Shown: positions 10,298 through 18,324 of the stretch, in pieces
Numbering within the stretch: position 1 is the stretch's first letter
Layout of the letters: the number at the start of each line of letters is the position of its first letter
Assembly: GCA_963809965.1 (NCBI GenBank)
Contig: CAWELU010000023.1
Location: forward strand, 258,137-322,136
Source: CAIWHR01 sp963809965
GTDB lineage: Bacteria > Pseudomonadota > Gammaproteobacteria > Burkholderiales > Casimicrobiaceae
Direction: 5' to 3'
DNA length: 64,000 bases
Position numbers and translations under genes: made by a program
Notes under the pieces: model-generated
What the model was told of the DNA's origin: nothing
The model's input: the letters and a program-made list of their open reading frames with translations, nothing else
The model's database searches: none

Positions 10298-11230
10298 TCA
10301 ACGCCGATGCGCGTCCTGGCGGGCGAAATAATCACGTGCCTGCGCGGCATCGGCGCGGATCTGCCGCGTCAGCGTGTCCAGATCGGGATAGCGTTCCTCG
10401 TCGCGCAGCTTGTGCAGGAACTCAACCGCGATGCGGCGGCCGTAGATCAGGTCGTCGAAATCGAAAATGAACACCTCGAGCAGTGGGACCCCGGACGCCG
10501 AAACGGTAGGGCGCACGCCCAGCGTCGCGACCGCGGCCCGCGGCCCAGGCTCCAACCCGTGCACGCGAACGGCAAAAATGCCGGACAGCGGCGGCCTGCG
10601 CTTCAACGGGATGTTCGCCGTCGGAAAGCCGAGGTTGCGGCCGAGCTTGGCGCCGTGCGCGACGCGACCCGAGATGGTGAACGAGCGCCCGAGCAGCGCG
10701 TTCGCGTGCGCGAGATTGCCGGCGGCCAATGCCGCACGAACCGCCGACGACGATGCGCGCTCGCCTTCGACGGCGACCGTCCGCATCGCCTCGACGCTGA
10801 AACTGCGCGCCGCGGCACGCAGTGTCGCGAGATCGCCCGTGCGCCCTTTGCCGAACCGGAAGTCCGCTCCGACCAGCAGCCAGCGTGTGCCAAGTGCACC
10901 GACCAGCACGTTTTCGATGAAGGTTTCCGGCGTGAGCGAGGCGAGTCGCTGGTCGAAGCGTGCGATGTAGACGCGCTCTATTCCAAGCGCGGCGAATCGC
11001 TCGAGCTTCGCGCGCAGCGTACACAGCCGCGGTGGTGCCGAATCGCGGGCAAAGAACTCGCGCGGATGCGGGTCGAAGGTGAGCACCGCGGAAGGCAGGC
11101 CGAGGTCGTCCGCGGCCTCGATCAGCCGGGAAAGCATCGCCTGGTGGCCGCGATGAACGCCGTCGAAATTGCCGATCGTCAGCGCGACCGGTCGGTCGGC
11201 CGACGCCGGGAGTCCGCGATGGACCCGCAC
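10298..11230 (-). CDS. ribF: Bifunctional riboflavin kinase / FAD synthetase RibF
   Basis: Makes FMN and then FAD from riboflavin. 310 residues, intact. The N-terminal nucleotidyltransferase domain carries TIGNFDGVHRGH (18-29) and the HPREFF loop. The C-terminal kinase domain has GRNLGFPTANI and SGIFAVRV. The start is a GTG at 11230 (MRVHRGLPASADRPVALTIG). First gene of the minus-strand unit ribF-ileS-lspA-ispH, a common proteobacterial order; the promoter should lie in 11231-11559. Confidence 0.95.
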   Translation of the reverse strand: MRVHRGLPASADRPVALTIGNFDGVHRGHQAMLSRLIEAADDLGLPSAVLTFDPHPREFFARDSAPPRLCTLRAKLERFAALGIERVYIARFDQRLASLTPETFIENVLVGALGTRWLLVGADFRFGKGRTGDLATLRAAARSFSVEAMRTVAVEGERASSSAVRAALAAGNLAHANALLGRSFTISGRVAHGAKLGRNLGFPTANIPLKRRPPLSGIFAVRVHGLEPGPRAAVATLGVRPTVSASGVPLLEVFIFDFDDLIYGRRIAVEFLHKLRDEERYPDLDTLTRQIRADAAQARDYFARQDAHRR

Positions 11231-11559
11231 CTGGCTTGCCTCGCTCTCACAAAACTCCGAATTTTAGCGGATTCGCGCGGTTCGCGGAGCGGTATTCGGG
11301 ATTGTGGCGCAGCGAGTGGCATGCTGCGAGCCACGGGCGATCCGCGCGCAAAGCCAGTCCGCGACCATCCCAACCTGCCGCGCTGTCATGCGGGCATACA
11401 CTTGACGGACGTCAGTACATCCGTTGCCAATGCTGCCAAAGCACCGCAAACTCGCGCAGCCTCGACGATTGCCGGTTGGCATGCCTCGAACGGGGCCACG
11501 TGGATGCCGCAGCCGAAAACGGCTTCCAAACGATCGACCAGTCGAAGAAAGGTGGGGCG
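11231..11559. other. Intergenic region between divergent ribF and DUF1330 gene
   Basis: 329 bases without a convincing gene. It must hold the ribF promoter (leftwards) and that of the DUF1330 gene (rightwards). The only recognisable site is an imperfect FNR-type palindrome at 11402-11415. No tRNA or small ORF with coding character was seen. Confidence 0.5.
11402..11415. promoter_or_regulatory. Possible FNR/CRP-type operator
   Basis: TTGACGGACGTCAG matches the TTGAC-N4-GTCAA palindrome with one mismatch in the last position. It lies 145 bases upstream of the DUF1330 start. One such site can occur by chance; support comes only from three better copies elsewhere in the window. Confidence 0.25.
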
Positions 11560-11847
11560 ATGGCAGCTTATTGGATCGTGGATTGCGAAGTGACCGACCC
11601 CGCACGGTACGAGAATTACAAGACGCTTGCACCGGCGGCCATCGCCAAATACGGTGGGCGCTACCTCGCGCGCGGAGGCGCAACCGAGAACCTCGAGGGC
11701 GACTGGCGGCCGAAGCGCGTCGTCGTGCTCGAATTTCCGAACGCCGATGCCGCGCGGCGCTGTTACTTCTCGCCGGAATACAGCGCCGCGCGGGCCGAAC
11801 GCGTCGGCGCCGCGCAGATGAATATCATCCTCGTCGAGGGGGTATAG
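11560..11847 (+). CDS. DUF1330 domain protein
   Basis: 95-residue protein of the DUF1330 family, a ferredoxin-like alpha+beta dimeric fold of unknown function. Seen: MAAYWIVDCEVTDPARYENY at the N-terminus, KYGGRYLARGG in the middle, RVVVLEFPNADAARRCYFSPEY towards the end, a family signature. A purine-rich stretch (gaaaggtgggg) directly before ATG 11560 serves as ribosome-binding site. Single gene, convergent with the Cys-rich protein at 11862. Confidence 0.9.
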   Translation: MAAYWIVDCEVTDPARYENYKTLAPAAIAKYGGRYLARGGATENLEGDWRPKRVVVLEFPNADAARRCYFSPEYSAARAERVGAAQMNIILVEGV

Positions 11848-11861
11848 CGCGACCGGCGCGG

Positions 11862-12308
11862 TCAGTCGTCGCCGGAGCGGGTGCCCATCGTCAACTCCGC
11901 GGCCGCGAGCGGCACGCCGATCGCAGGCCGGTCGGCGATCGGCATGAGCGGCTCGACGGACGAGGTGAACAGAGGACTCACCTTCGCGTTGCTGACAGGT
12001 TCGGCACCGGAATTCGCGCCGATGCGCGCCACGTGCGGGACCTTCGGCTGCACTCCGGCCAGCGCAGTTGCCGAGGACAATTCGCTCACGCGAGTCTCGG
12101 CGCGCCGCGCGACCAGCTTCCATTCGCCGCACCAGTCGTCGTCGTGAACCGTCGGCCAGACGCCTTCGATCAGATAGGACTTCGGATTGATCGGATGCAG
12201 CATCGGCGCCATGCGCCGGCATTGTCCCTGCTGCGATTGCGCCATGCTTCCCGCGGCGGCCTTCGCGTGCTTGCGGTCGTAGTACTGGCAGGTCGTGCAC
12301 TTTTGCAT
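11862..12308 (-). CDS. Hypothetical protein with Cys-rich N-terminus
   Basis: 148 residues, function unknown. The N-terminus has a CxxC pair (CTTCQYYDR, Cys4 and Cys7), then Cys30 in GQCRRMAP and Cys60 in DDDWCGEW: four cysteines that could bind a metal or an iron-sulfur cluster. The C-terminal half is rich in Ala, Val and Pro and looks disordered. ATG 12308 is supported by a strong GGAGGGAAC ribosome-binding site just upstream; an earlier in-frame Met at 12332 precedes that site. No membrane segment or signal peptide. Confidence 0.6.
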   Translation of the reverse strand: MQKCTTCQYYDRKHAKAAAGSMAQSQQGQCRRMAPMLHPINPKSYLIEGVWPTVHDDDWCGEWKLVARRAETRVSELSSATALAGVQPKVPHVARIGANSGAEPVSNAKVSPLFTSSVEPLMPIADRPAIGVPLAAAELTMGTRSGDD

Positions 12309-12686
12309 CTCGTTCCCTCCGGTTGGATCCAATTCGCCCGGCGACGGCCGGTCGGTTCATCGATCACGTAGCCAAGCGTGCAGCATCGCTCCCTAATGCG
12401 TAACCAGCGGAACGAGGCCGCGTGGAATCTGACGCCGCGGTCGCGCCCGTGCTCTCAGCGCCGGCCCTCGGCGATTCGCCCTTTGCGGGGCAGTTCGGCC
12501 ATCGCCGGACGGGCGATCCGCCGCCGACATGCAGGAACGTACCGAACGATTCGTCACGCGCATGCGCACGCGGGCACGGTTGCTACGAACCAGGTAACGC
12601 TGGGAGAAAAAAACGGCCGCCGACCGCATCGCTGTTTGCAGTGGAAATTCCCGGCGACCGCAAGCCGGAAAACGGTTCTACATTCG
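12309..12686. other. Intergenic region, nothing recognised
   Basis: 378 bases between two minus-strand genes. Open frames exist on both strands but are rich in Arg and Pro, lack a ribosome-binding site and show no recognisable family. No tRNA, hairpin with U-run or repeat was found. Confidence 0.4.
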
Positions 12687-13019
12687 TCAGGCAGCCATTG
12701 CCTCGACCGCGGTCCTGAGGCTCGCCGGCGGATCCTGTATCCGGCGAACCGGAGCACTGGCCTGCCGGTCGAGCGTCGCCTTGAGTTCGGCATCGGCCAT
12801 TGCGGCGTCTCGCGAGAGGTCCGCGTCGTAGCGCCGGCGCGAATCGGGATTCGACAGCACCTCGTAGGCCGCGTGGATCATTCGAACCAGGCCGCTCATG
12901 TCCTGCCCGGCATCGGTCGTTCCGTAGCCGAAGCGCTGCAGAAGCTGCCCGTAGGCCGCTTCGACCTTGGCCGGGCTCGCGCCGGGCGGAAGTTCCAGGT
13001 AGTCGTAATAGGTGTACAC
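12687..13019 (-). CDS. J-domain-like protein lacking the HPD motif
   Basis: 110 residues. The N-terminal 70 residues follow the DnaJ pattern: YTYYDYLELPPGASPAKVEAAY (helices I-II, in part), then IHAAYEVLSNPDSRRRYD (helix III and end). The loop that should hold HPD reads GYGTTDAGQD, so the protein should not stimulate DnaK ATPase in the usual way. GTG 13019 is chosen because a GAGGAGGG ribosome-binding site ends a few bases before it and the J-like sequence begins there. It may be a decoy, an adaptor, or a J-like scaffold; no zinc-finger or substrate-binding domain follows. Confidence 0.6.
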   Translation of the reverse strand: MYTYYDYLELPPGASPAKVEAAYGQLLQRFGYGTTDAGQDMSGLVRMIHAAYEVLSNPDSRRRYDADLSRDAAMADAELKATLDRQASAPVRRIQDPPASLRTAVEAMAA

Positions 13020-13125
13020 GGCAACCCTCCTCGGTTCTTTCCCGCCGTTTCGTTTGGCGGGTCTCGCCGTATGCTGAGCAGCAAGCGTGCCAACGCCGCA
13101 AATCACGCGAGGAGTGCCTTGCAAC

Positions 13126-14043
13126 CTATTGTATCGATATGCAGTTTTTCCGCCGAGCGGACGGGCGGCTCGATGCGGGGCCCGATCGAATCAAATGACC
13201 GCGAGCGTTCGCGGGCCCGACGGACGGCGGGAAAAATTCGTCGAGACGGTCGAGCACCGCGGGGGAAAGACGCACCGCCGGTGCGAGAGCAATGGCACGA
13301 ACGTGCGCCGAATCCGCGGATTGCGGAATCGCGATGACGTCAGGCCGTCGCAGGAGCCACGCGAGCGCCACTTGGGCGGCACTTACGCCGACCTCCTGCG
13401 CGAGCACCGCGAGCTTGCGGTCGCGGACGAGTGTTCCCTGCCCCAGCGGCGAGTACGCCATCACCGGAATGCCGTGCGCGGAGAGCCAGGGCTTGAGTTC
13501 CCACTCGATGCCGCGTTCGCCGAGGTGATAGAGCACCTGATTGGTCGCGCAGCGGCGTCCTTCCGGCACCGCGAAGAGTTCTCGCATGTCGTCCGTATCG
13601 AAATTGGAAACGCCCCAGTGAATGATCTTTCCATCGGTGCGCAGGCGTTCGAATGCAGCAATCGTTTCCTCGAGCGGGATCCGGCCGCGCCAATGCAGCA
13701 GGTAAAGATCGAAGCGATCGGTGCGCAATCGCGCGAGGCTGCGCTCGCAGGCAGAAATTGCGCTTTTTCGGCCCGCATTGTGCGGATACACCTTGCCGAC
13801 TACAAACAGCCGATCGCGTCGCCGGCGAATCGCCTGCGCCACGATTTTCTCCGCGCCTCCGTCCGCGTACATCTCGGCCGTATCGACGAGCGTCAAGCCC
13901 AGATCAAAACCGATTTCGAGCGCCGCGATTTCGCGCGCGGCGCGCGCGCGATGCTCGCCCATTGTCCAAGTGCCCAGCCCCAACGCGGGCACGCGCGTGC
14001 CGTCGGGGAACGCGACCGTCGGAACCGAAATCGAAGAAGGCAT
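13126..14043 (-). CDS. Aldo/keto reductase, probable frameshift at the C-terminus
   Basis: NADPH-dependent oxidoreductase of the AKR barrel fold, cytosolic. The catalytic tetrad is visible: Asp54 and Tyr59 (DTAEMYADGG), Lys84 (VGKVYPHN), His117 (YLLHWRG). The C-terminal coenzyme-binding loop reads IAIPQSADSAHV. The open frame ends at 13126 with an unusual Arg/Ser-rich tail. One base of change near 13215 gives EFFPPSGPRTLAVI and a stop at 13191, a far more typical AKR end, so the real gene is probably 13191-14043. Divergent from the molybdoenzyme gene, with 71 bases between the starts. Confidence 0.85.
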   Translation of the reverse strand: MPSSISVPTVAFPDGTRVPALGLGTWTMGEHRARAAREIAALEIGFDLGLTLVDTAEMYADGGAEKIVAQAIRRRRDRLFVVGKVYPHNAGRKSAISACERSLARLRTDRFDLYLLHWRGRIPLEETIAAFERLRTDGKIIHWGVSNFDTDDMRELFAVPEGRRCATNQVLYHLGERGIEWELKPWLSAHGIPVMAYSPLGQGTLVRDRKLAVLAQEVGVSAAQVALAWLLRRPDVIAIPQSADSAHVRAIALAPAVRLSPAVLDRLDEFFPPSVGPANARGHLIRSGPASSRPSARRKNCISIQ

Positions 14044-14114
14044 TGGCACGTTCGCGAGCTTAGCCGAAAGGCGCGTCGGCGCGGTCTTCCTCTGCCGGTG
14101 CGCGAGCGCGGATA

Positions 14115-16224
14115 ATGGCGGCGTCACCCACTGCCCCGATTCCCATGTCTGCCGCGAACGCTCCTTCCCGCCGGGTCATCCGCGGCGCCTGCCCGCACGA
14201 CTGCCCGGACACGTGCGCAATGCTCGTGACTGTCGAGGACGGCCGCGCGATCGAGGTCCGCGGCGCGCCGGACCATCCGCCAACGGGCGGCGCGCTGTGC
14301 ACCAAGGTTGCGCACTATCTGGAGCGCACGTACTCCGGCGAGCGCATTCTTCATCCGATGCGCCGCGTCGGCCGCAAGGGCGAGGGGCGGTTCGAACGGA
14401 TCGGCTGGGACGAGGCGCTTGCGACCATCGCCGATCGATTTCGGGCGATTGCCGCTTCCCCCGATGGACCGCAGGCGATCGTTCCGTATTCGTACGCCGG
14501 CACCATGGGACTGCTGCAGTACGCCTCGATGGACCGGCGCTTCTTTCACCGGCTCGGCGCGTCGCTGCTCGAGCGAACGATCTGCGCGTCAGCAGGAAAG
14601 GCCGGCTGGATCGCGACGGTGGGCGCGGCGGTCGGGACCGATGTCGAGCAGTTCGAGAACAGCCGCCTGATCCTGATCTGGGGGAGCAATGCGGTCGTTT
14701 CCAATCTTCACTTCTGGACCCGCGCGCAGGAGGCGAAGCGACGCGGCGCGAAGCTGATCGCCATCGATCCGTATCGAACGCAGACGGTCGAGAAATGCCA
14801 CGAGCACATTGCGCTCCTTCCGGGCACCGACGCCGCGCTCGCGCTCGGGATGATGCACGTGCTCATCGGGGAAGACCGCGTCGATCACGATTACATCGCA
14901 CGCTACACGGTCGGCTTCGAGGCGCTGAAGGAGCGTGCGGCCGAGTTTCCGCCCGAACGCGTCGCGCGGATCTGCGGCATCGAGCCAGCGCAGGTCGTGA
15001 ATCTGGCTCGCGCCTACGGCACCACCCGCCCCGCGGCAATCCGGCTGAACTACGGCTTGCAGCGGCATGCCGGCGGCGGCAATGCCGTACGCGCGATCGC
15101 CTGTCTGCCGGCGCTCGTCGGCAGCTGGCGCGATCCGGCGGGGGGTGCGCTGCTCACGTCATCCGGCACTTATCCGGTCGACTACGCAGCGCTCGAGCGC
15201 CCCGACCTGATCCGCGGCGCTCCCCGTACGATCAACATGAGCACGATCGGCGACGCGCTGCTGGGCGCGACCGATCCGCCGATTCGCGCGATCTACGTCT
15301 ACAACTCGAACCCGGTCGCGGTCGCACCCGAATCGGCAAAGGTTGCCGAGGGCTTCGCGCGCGAGGATCTGTTCTGCGTCGTTCACGAGATCTTCCAGAC
15401 CGACACGGCCGATTACGCCGACCTGCTGCTGCCCGCGACGACCCAACTCGAGCATCTGGATGTTCACAGCTCGTACGGCCACCTCTATGCCCTCGCCAAC
15501 AATCCGTCGATCGCGCCGGTCGGCGAGGCCAAGCCGAACACCGCAGGTGTTCCGGGAGCTGGCGGCGCGCATGGGATTCGACGAACCGTGCTTTAACGAC
15601 AGCGACGAGGCGATCGCGCGGCAGGCCTTCAAGGCCGGTGACCCGCGGGCGGTTGGCCTCGACTGGGAACGCCTCAAGGCACAGGGCTTTGGGCGGCTCG
15701 CCGTACCGCAGAGCTATGCGCCGTTCGCCGAGGGCGGCTTTGCCACACCCTCCGGCAAGTGCGAGTTCCATTCCGCGACGCTCGCAGCGCAGGGGCACGA
15801 TCCATTGCCGACATTCGTCCCCCCGCGCGAATCGGCGGCGAGCAATCCCGGGCTCGCGCGAAGGTATCCGCTGGCCTTCATCTCGCCGCCCGCGCGAAAT
15901 TTCCTCAATTCTTCGTTCGCCAATCTGCCACGGTTCGTCGCCGAAGAGGGCTCGCCACGGCTCGACCTGCATCCTGACGACGCCAAAAAACGCCGGATCG
16001 CTAGCGGCGATACGGTGCGCATCCTGAACGACCGCGGCAGTTTCACCGCCACGGCGCGCGTCACCGATCGGACGCGCCCGGGCGTCGTGGTCTCGCCTTC
16101 GATCTGGTGGAAAAAGCTCACGCCGGACGGGGCCAATGCGAATGCCGTCACGAGCCAGGCGGTGACCGACTTCGGTCGCGCCGCGACGTTCTACGATTGC
16201 CTCGTCGAGGTGCGGAAGATCTAG
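14115..16224 (+). CDS. Molybdopterin-dependent oxidoreductase, one frameshift
   Basis: DMSO-reductase-family catalytic subunit, about 703 residues after repair. The N-terminal cluster motif is CPHDCPDTC (Cys26, 30, 34) with Cys62, for one [4Fe-4S]. TICASAG near residue 156 lies in the region of the molybdenum ligand. LIWGSNAVVSN and IDPYRTQTVEKC are cofactor-binding motifs; the C-terminal molydop-binding barrel (GDTVRILNDRG) closes the protein. The frame changes near 15540 and the second frame runs to 16224. No Tat signal is visible, so it is probably cytoplasmic, and no electron-transfer subunit is encoded nearby. The substrate is unknown. ATG 14145 is an alternative start. Confidence 0.88.
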
Positions 16225-16294
16225 CCCCCGGCGCGCCCGCGGCGAGCGACACATCCCGGAGTGCCGGCAGCAACGTTGCAGGTGATGGGAGCCG

Positions 16295-16870
16295 TCAGAT
16301 CTTGCGGACCAGGCCCACCATCACGCCGAAGATTTCGAGGTCGGCCTCCGGGCGTATCACCGGATAGGCCGGGTTCTCCGGCGTAAGGACGAATTTGCCG
16401 CGCTCGACCTCGAGCCGCTTGAGCGTGAACTGCCCATCGACGATCGCGACGACGATATCGCCACGCTTGGCCGACGCGGCCTTCTCCACCACGACGAGAT
16501 CGCCTTCCAGGATGCCGGCGTCGATCATCGAGTCGCCCTTCACCCGGACCAGCACCGTCTGCGACGGATGCTCGATCAGATAGTCGTCGATGGTCAGCGC
16601 ATCGCCCGGCGCATCCTCGACCGGGTTGGGCATGCCCGCCTGCACCGGCGATTCCGCAAGCGGCCGCGCAAAGAACCGCGCGGTCGGCGCGAGTCGCCGA
16701 TCGGGTGTGGTGTCCAGGAATCCCGCGAGCTTGAGCCGTGCCACCATCGCGGCAACCGACGACTTCGACTTCAGGCCGAGCAGGTGGCCGATCGACGCAT
16801 AGGACGGCAGCGCCCGGTGCTCGGCATAGTAGTCTTGAAGAAGGCTCAGGTAAGAACGATCGTTCGACAT
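16295..16870 (-). CDS. LexA-like SOS repressor (LexA/S24 peptidase family)
   Basis: 191 residues. N-terminal winged-helix DNA-binding part (residues 1-65, LPSYASIGHLLGLKSKSSVA), linker, then the S24 self-cleavage domain: scissile Ala78-Gly79 in VQAGMP, nucleophile Ser114 in GDSM, general base Lys151 in FTLKRL. All elements for RecA-stimulated autocleavage are present. ATG 16870 is chosen because translation from it reads MSNDRSYLSLLQDYY and operators lie directly upstream and at codons 2-6. Its recognition helix differs from E. coli LexA, in line with the Gram-positive-type operator found here. Divergent from the nuclease gene, which it probably controls. It may be a second LexA of the genome. 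Confidence 0.88.
   Translation of the reverse strand: MSNDRSYLSLLQDYYAEHRALPSYASIGHLLGLKSKSSVAAMVARLKLAGFLDTTPDRRLAPTARFFARPLAESPVQAGMPNPVEDAPGDALTIDDYLIEHPSQTVLVRVKGDSMIDAGILEGDLVVVEKAASAKRGDIVVAIVDGQFTLKRLEVERGKFVLTPENPAYPVIRPEADLEIFGVMVGLVRKI
16853..16866. promoter_or_regulatory. LexA-type operator, internal (codons 2-6 of the repressor gene)
   Basis: AGAACGATCGTTCG contains the perfect 12-base palindrome GAACGATCGTTC (16854-16865). Read on the minus strand it is CGAAC-GATC-GTTCT, matching the Gram-positive SOS box in all but the last base. It overlaps the start of the repressor coding region, where binding would block transcription of its own gene. Confidence 0.55.
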
Positions 16871-16883
16871 GCTGCTAAGATAG

Positions 16884-16897
16884 CGAACGAGCGTTCG
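16884..16897. promoter_or_regulatory. LexA-type operator between repressor and nuclease genes
   Basis: CGAACGAGCGTTCG fits the Gram-positive-type SOS box CGAAC-RNRY-GTTYG in every position. It sits in the 46-base gap between the divergent start codons (16870 and 16917), so one bound dimer would cover both promoters. Together with the second box 18 bases away it suggests cooperative autoregulation and control of the nuclease. Confidence 0.7.
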
Positions 16898-16916
16898 ACG
16901 GTCAAGTCCCCTGCGC

Positions 16917-18323
16917 ATGCATTTGTTCGCCCCCGCCCTCGCCTTCGTCGACCTGGAAACGACGGGCACCGGTGCCGCCTCCGACGCGATCACCGAAATC
17001 GGCATCGTTCGGGTGGAAACGGGTGACCCGGTGCGACCGATCGTAGTCACGGAATGGAGCACGCTCGTGAATCCGGGGATGGCGATCCCGCCCGAGATCC
17101 AGGCGCTCACGGGCATCACCGACGCCATGGTGCGCAACGCGCCAACGTTCGCGCAGATCGCCGCCGAGGTGCGCGCGCGTACGCACGACGCACTGTTCGT
17201 CGCGCACAACGCGCGTTTCGACTACGGTTTCCTCAAACACGCTTTCGCGCGCGAGGGCCAGGAGTTCACCGCCCGTGTGCTGTGCACGGTAAAGCTGTCG
17301 CGCCGCCTTTTTCCCGAGGCGGTCCACCACAATCTCGACAGCGTGATTGCGCGGCACTGCCTGCCGGTCGACGGGCGCCATCGCGCCTTGGGCGATGCGC
17401 GGGTGCTCTGGTCATTCCTGCAGGTGCTGTACCGCGATTTATCCGAGGCAACCATTGCCGAGGCGGCAAAACGCATCCTGCGCATCCCGAGCCTTCCGCC
17501 ACAGCTCGATGCCAACGCCTTGGACGCACTCCCGGAAGGGCCCGGCGTCTATCTGTTCTACGGCCTCAACGCCCTGCCGCTGTACATCGGCAAGAGCCGC
17601 AACCTGCGGGAGCGGGTCGGCGCGCATTTCTCGTCCGATTACCGCTCGGCCACCGACTCGAGGCTTTCCGCGGAAGTCCGGCGGATCGATTTCGAAGAGA
17701 CGGCGGGCGAAATCGGCGCACTGCTGCGCGAGTCGGTGCTGGTCAAGTCGCTCCTGCCGGCGCACAACCACGCGTTGCGGCGAAAGGCGGAGTCCGGCGT
17801 GCTCGAACTGCCGACGTCGCCCGGACCGCCGCGCTACGTCGCCGCCGCGGGCATCGAGCCGGGCATGCTCGCCGGACGATTCGGGCCGTTTTCATCGAAA
17901 CGCTCCGCCCGCGAAATGTTGCGCTCCCTCGCAGCCGAGCACGCGCTGTGCTGGAAGGCGCTGGGGCTCGAGAAGCGTCAGGGACCTTGCTTCGCTCGCC
18001 AGGTGAAGCGTTGCGCCGGTGCTTGCGTCGGCGCGGAATCGGCCGATGCGCACCACGGGCGCGTGGCCGACGCACTGGCGCCCCATGCGATTCCCCCTTG
18101 GCCGTTCCCGGGCCTTGCCGCAGTACGCGAGCAGGCCCTTCTGTCCGGGCGCACCGATGTCCACGTGCTGCGCGACTGGTGCTGGCTAGGCACGGCGCGT
18201 GACGAGGGCGAACTTGGGCAGCTTCTCGAGACGCCGCCGCGTCCCGAGTTCGATGCCGACATCACGCGCTTGCTGATCCGGACGTTCACGCGCGGCCGGC
18301 ATGCGTTCGTCCCGCTGCGCTGA
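16917..18323 (+). CDS. Exonuclease (DnaQ/DEDDh) fused to UvrC-type GIY-YIG nuclease domain, Cho-like
   Basis: 468 residues. N-terminal DEDDh 3'-5' exonuclease: DLET at 12-15, HNARFD with Asp102, and His155/Asp160 in HRALGDA. A GIY-YIG endonuclease domain like that of UvrC and Cho follows: GVYLFYG from residue 210, PLYIGKSRNLRERV from 221, a Glu in LLRESVLVK. The C-terminal part has three spaced cysteines in CFARQVKRCAGAC, as in UvrC/Cho. Such fusions are known in proteobacteria and are thought to act in nucleotide excision repair next to UvrABC. The shared LexA operator upstream predicts DNA-damage induction. Intact. Confidence 0.9.
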   Translation: MHLFAPALAFVDLETTGTGAASDAITEIGIVRVETGDPVRPIVVTEWSTLVNPGMAIPPEIQALTGITDAMVRNAPTFAQIAAEVRARTHDALFVAHNARFDYGFLKHAFAREGQEFTARVLCTVKLSRRLFPEAVHHNLDSVIARHCLPVDGRHRALGDARVLWSFLQVLYRDLSEATIAEAAKRILRIPSLPPQLDANALDALPEGPGVYLFYGLNALPLYIGKSRNLRERVGAHFSSDYRSATDSRLSAEVRRIDFEETAGEIGALLRESVLVKSLLPAHNHALRRKAESGVLELPTSPGPPRYVAAAGIEPGMLAGRFGPFSSKRSAREMLRSLAAEHALCWKALGLEKRQGPCFARQVKRCAGACVGAESADAHHGRVADALAPHAIPPWPFPGLAAVREQALLSGRTDVHVLRDWCWLGTARDEGELGQLLETPPRPEFDADITRLLIRTFTRGRHAFVPLR

Positions 18324-18324
18324 A

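Noticed and set aside
12393..12629. Minus-strand 78-codon frame in the gap before the J-like gene
   Set aside because: Arg/Pro-rich composition, no ribosome-binding site, no family resemblance.
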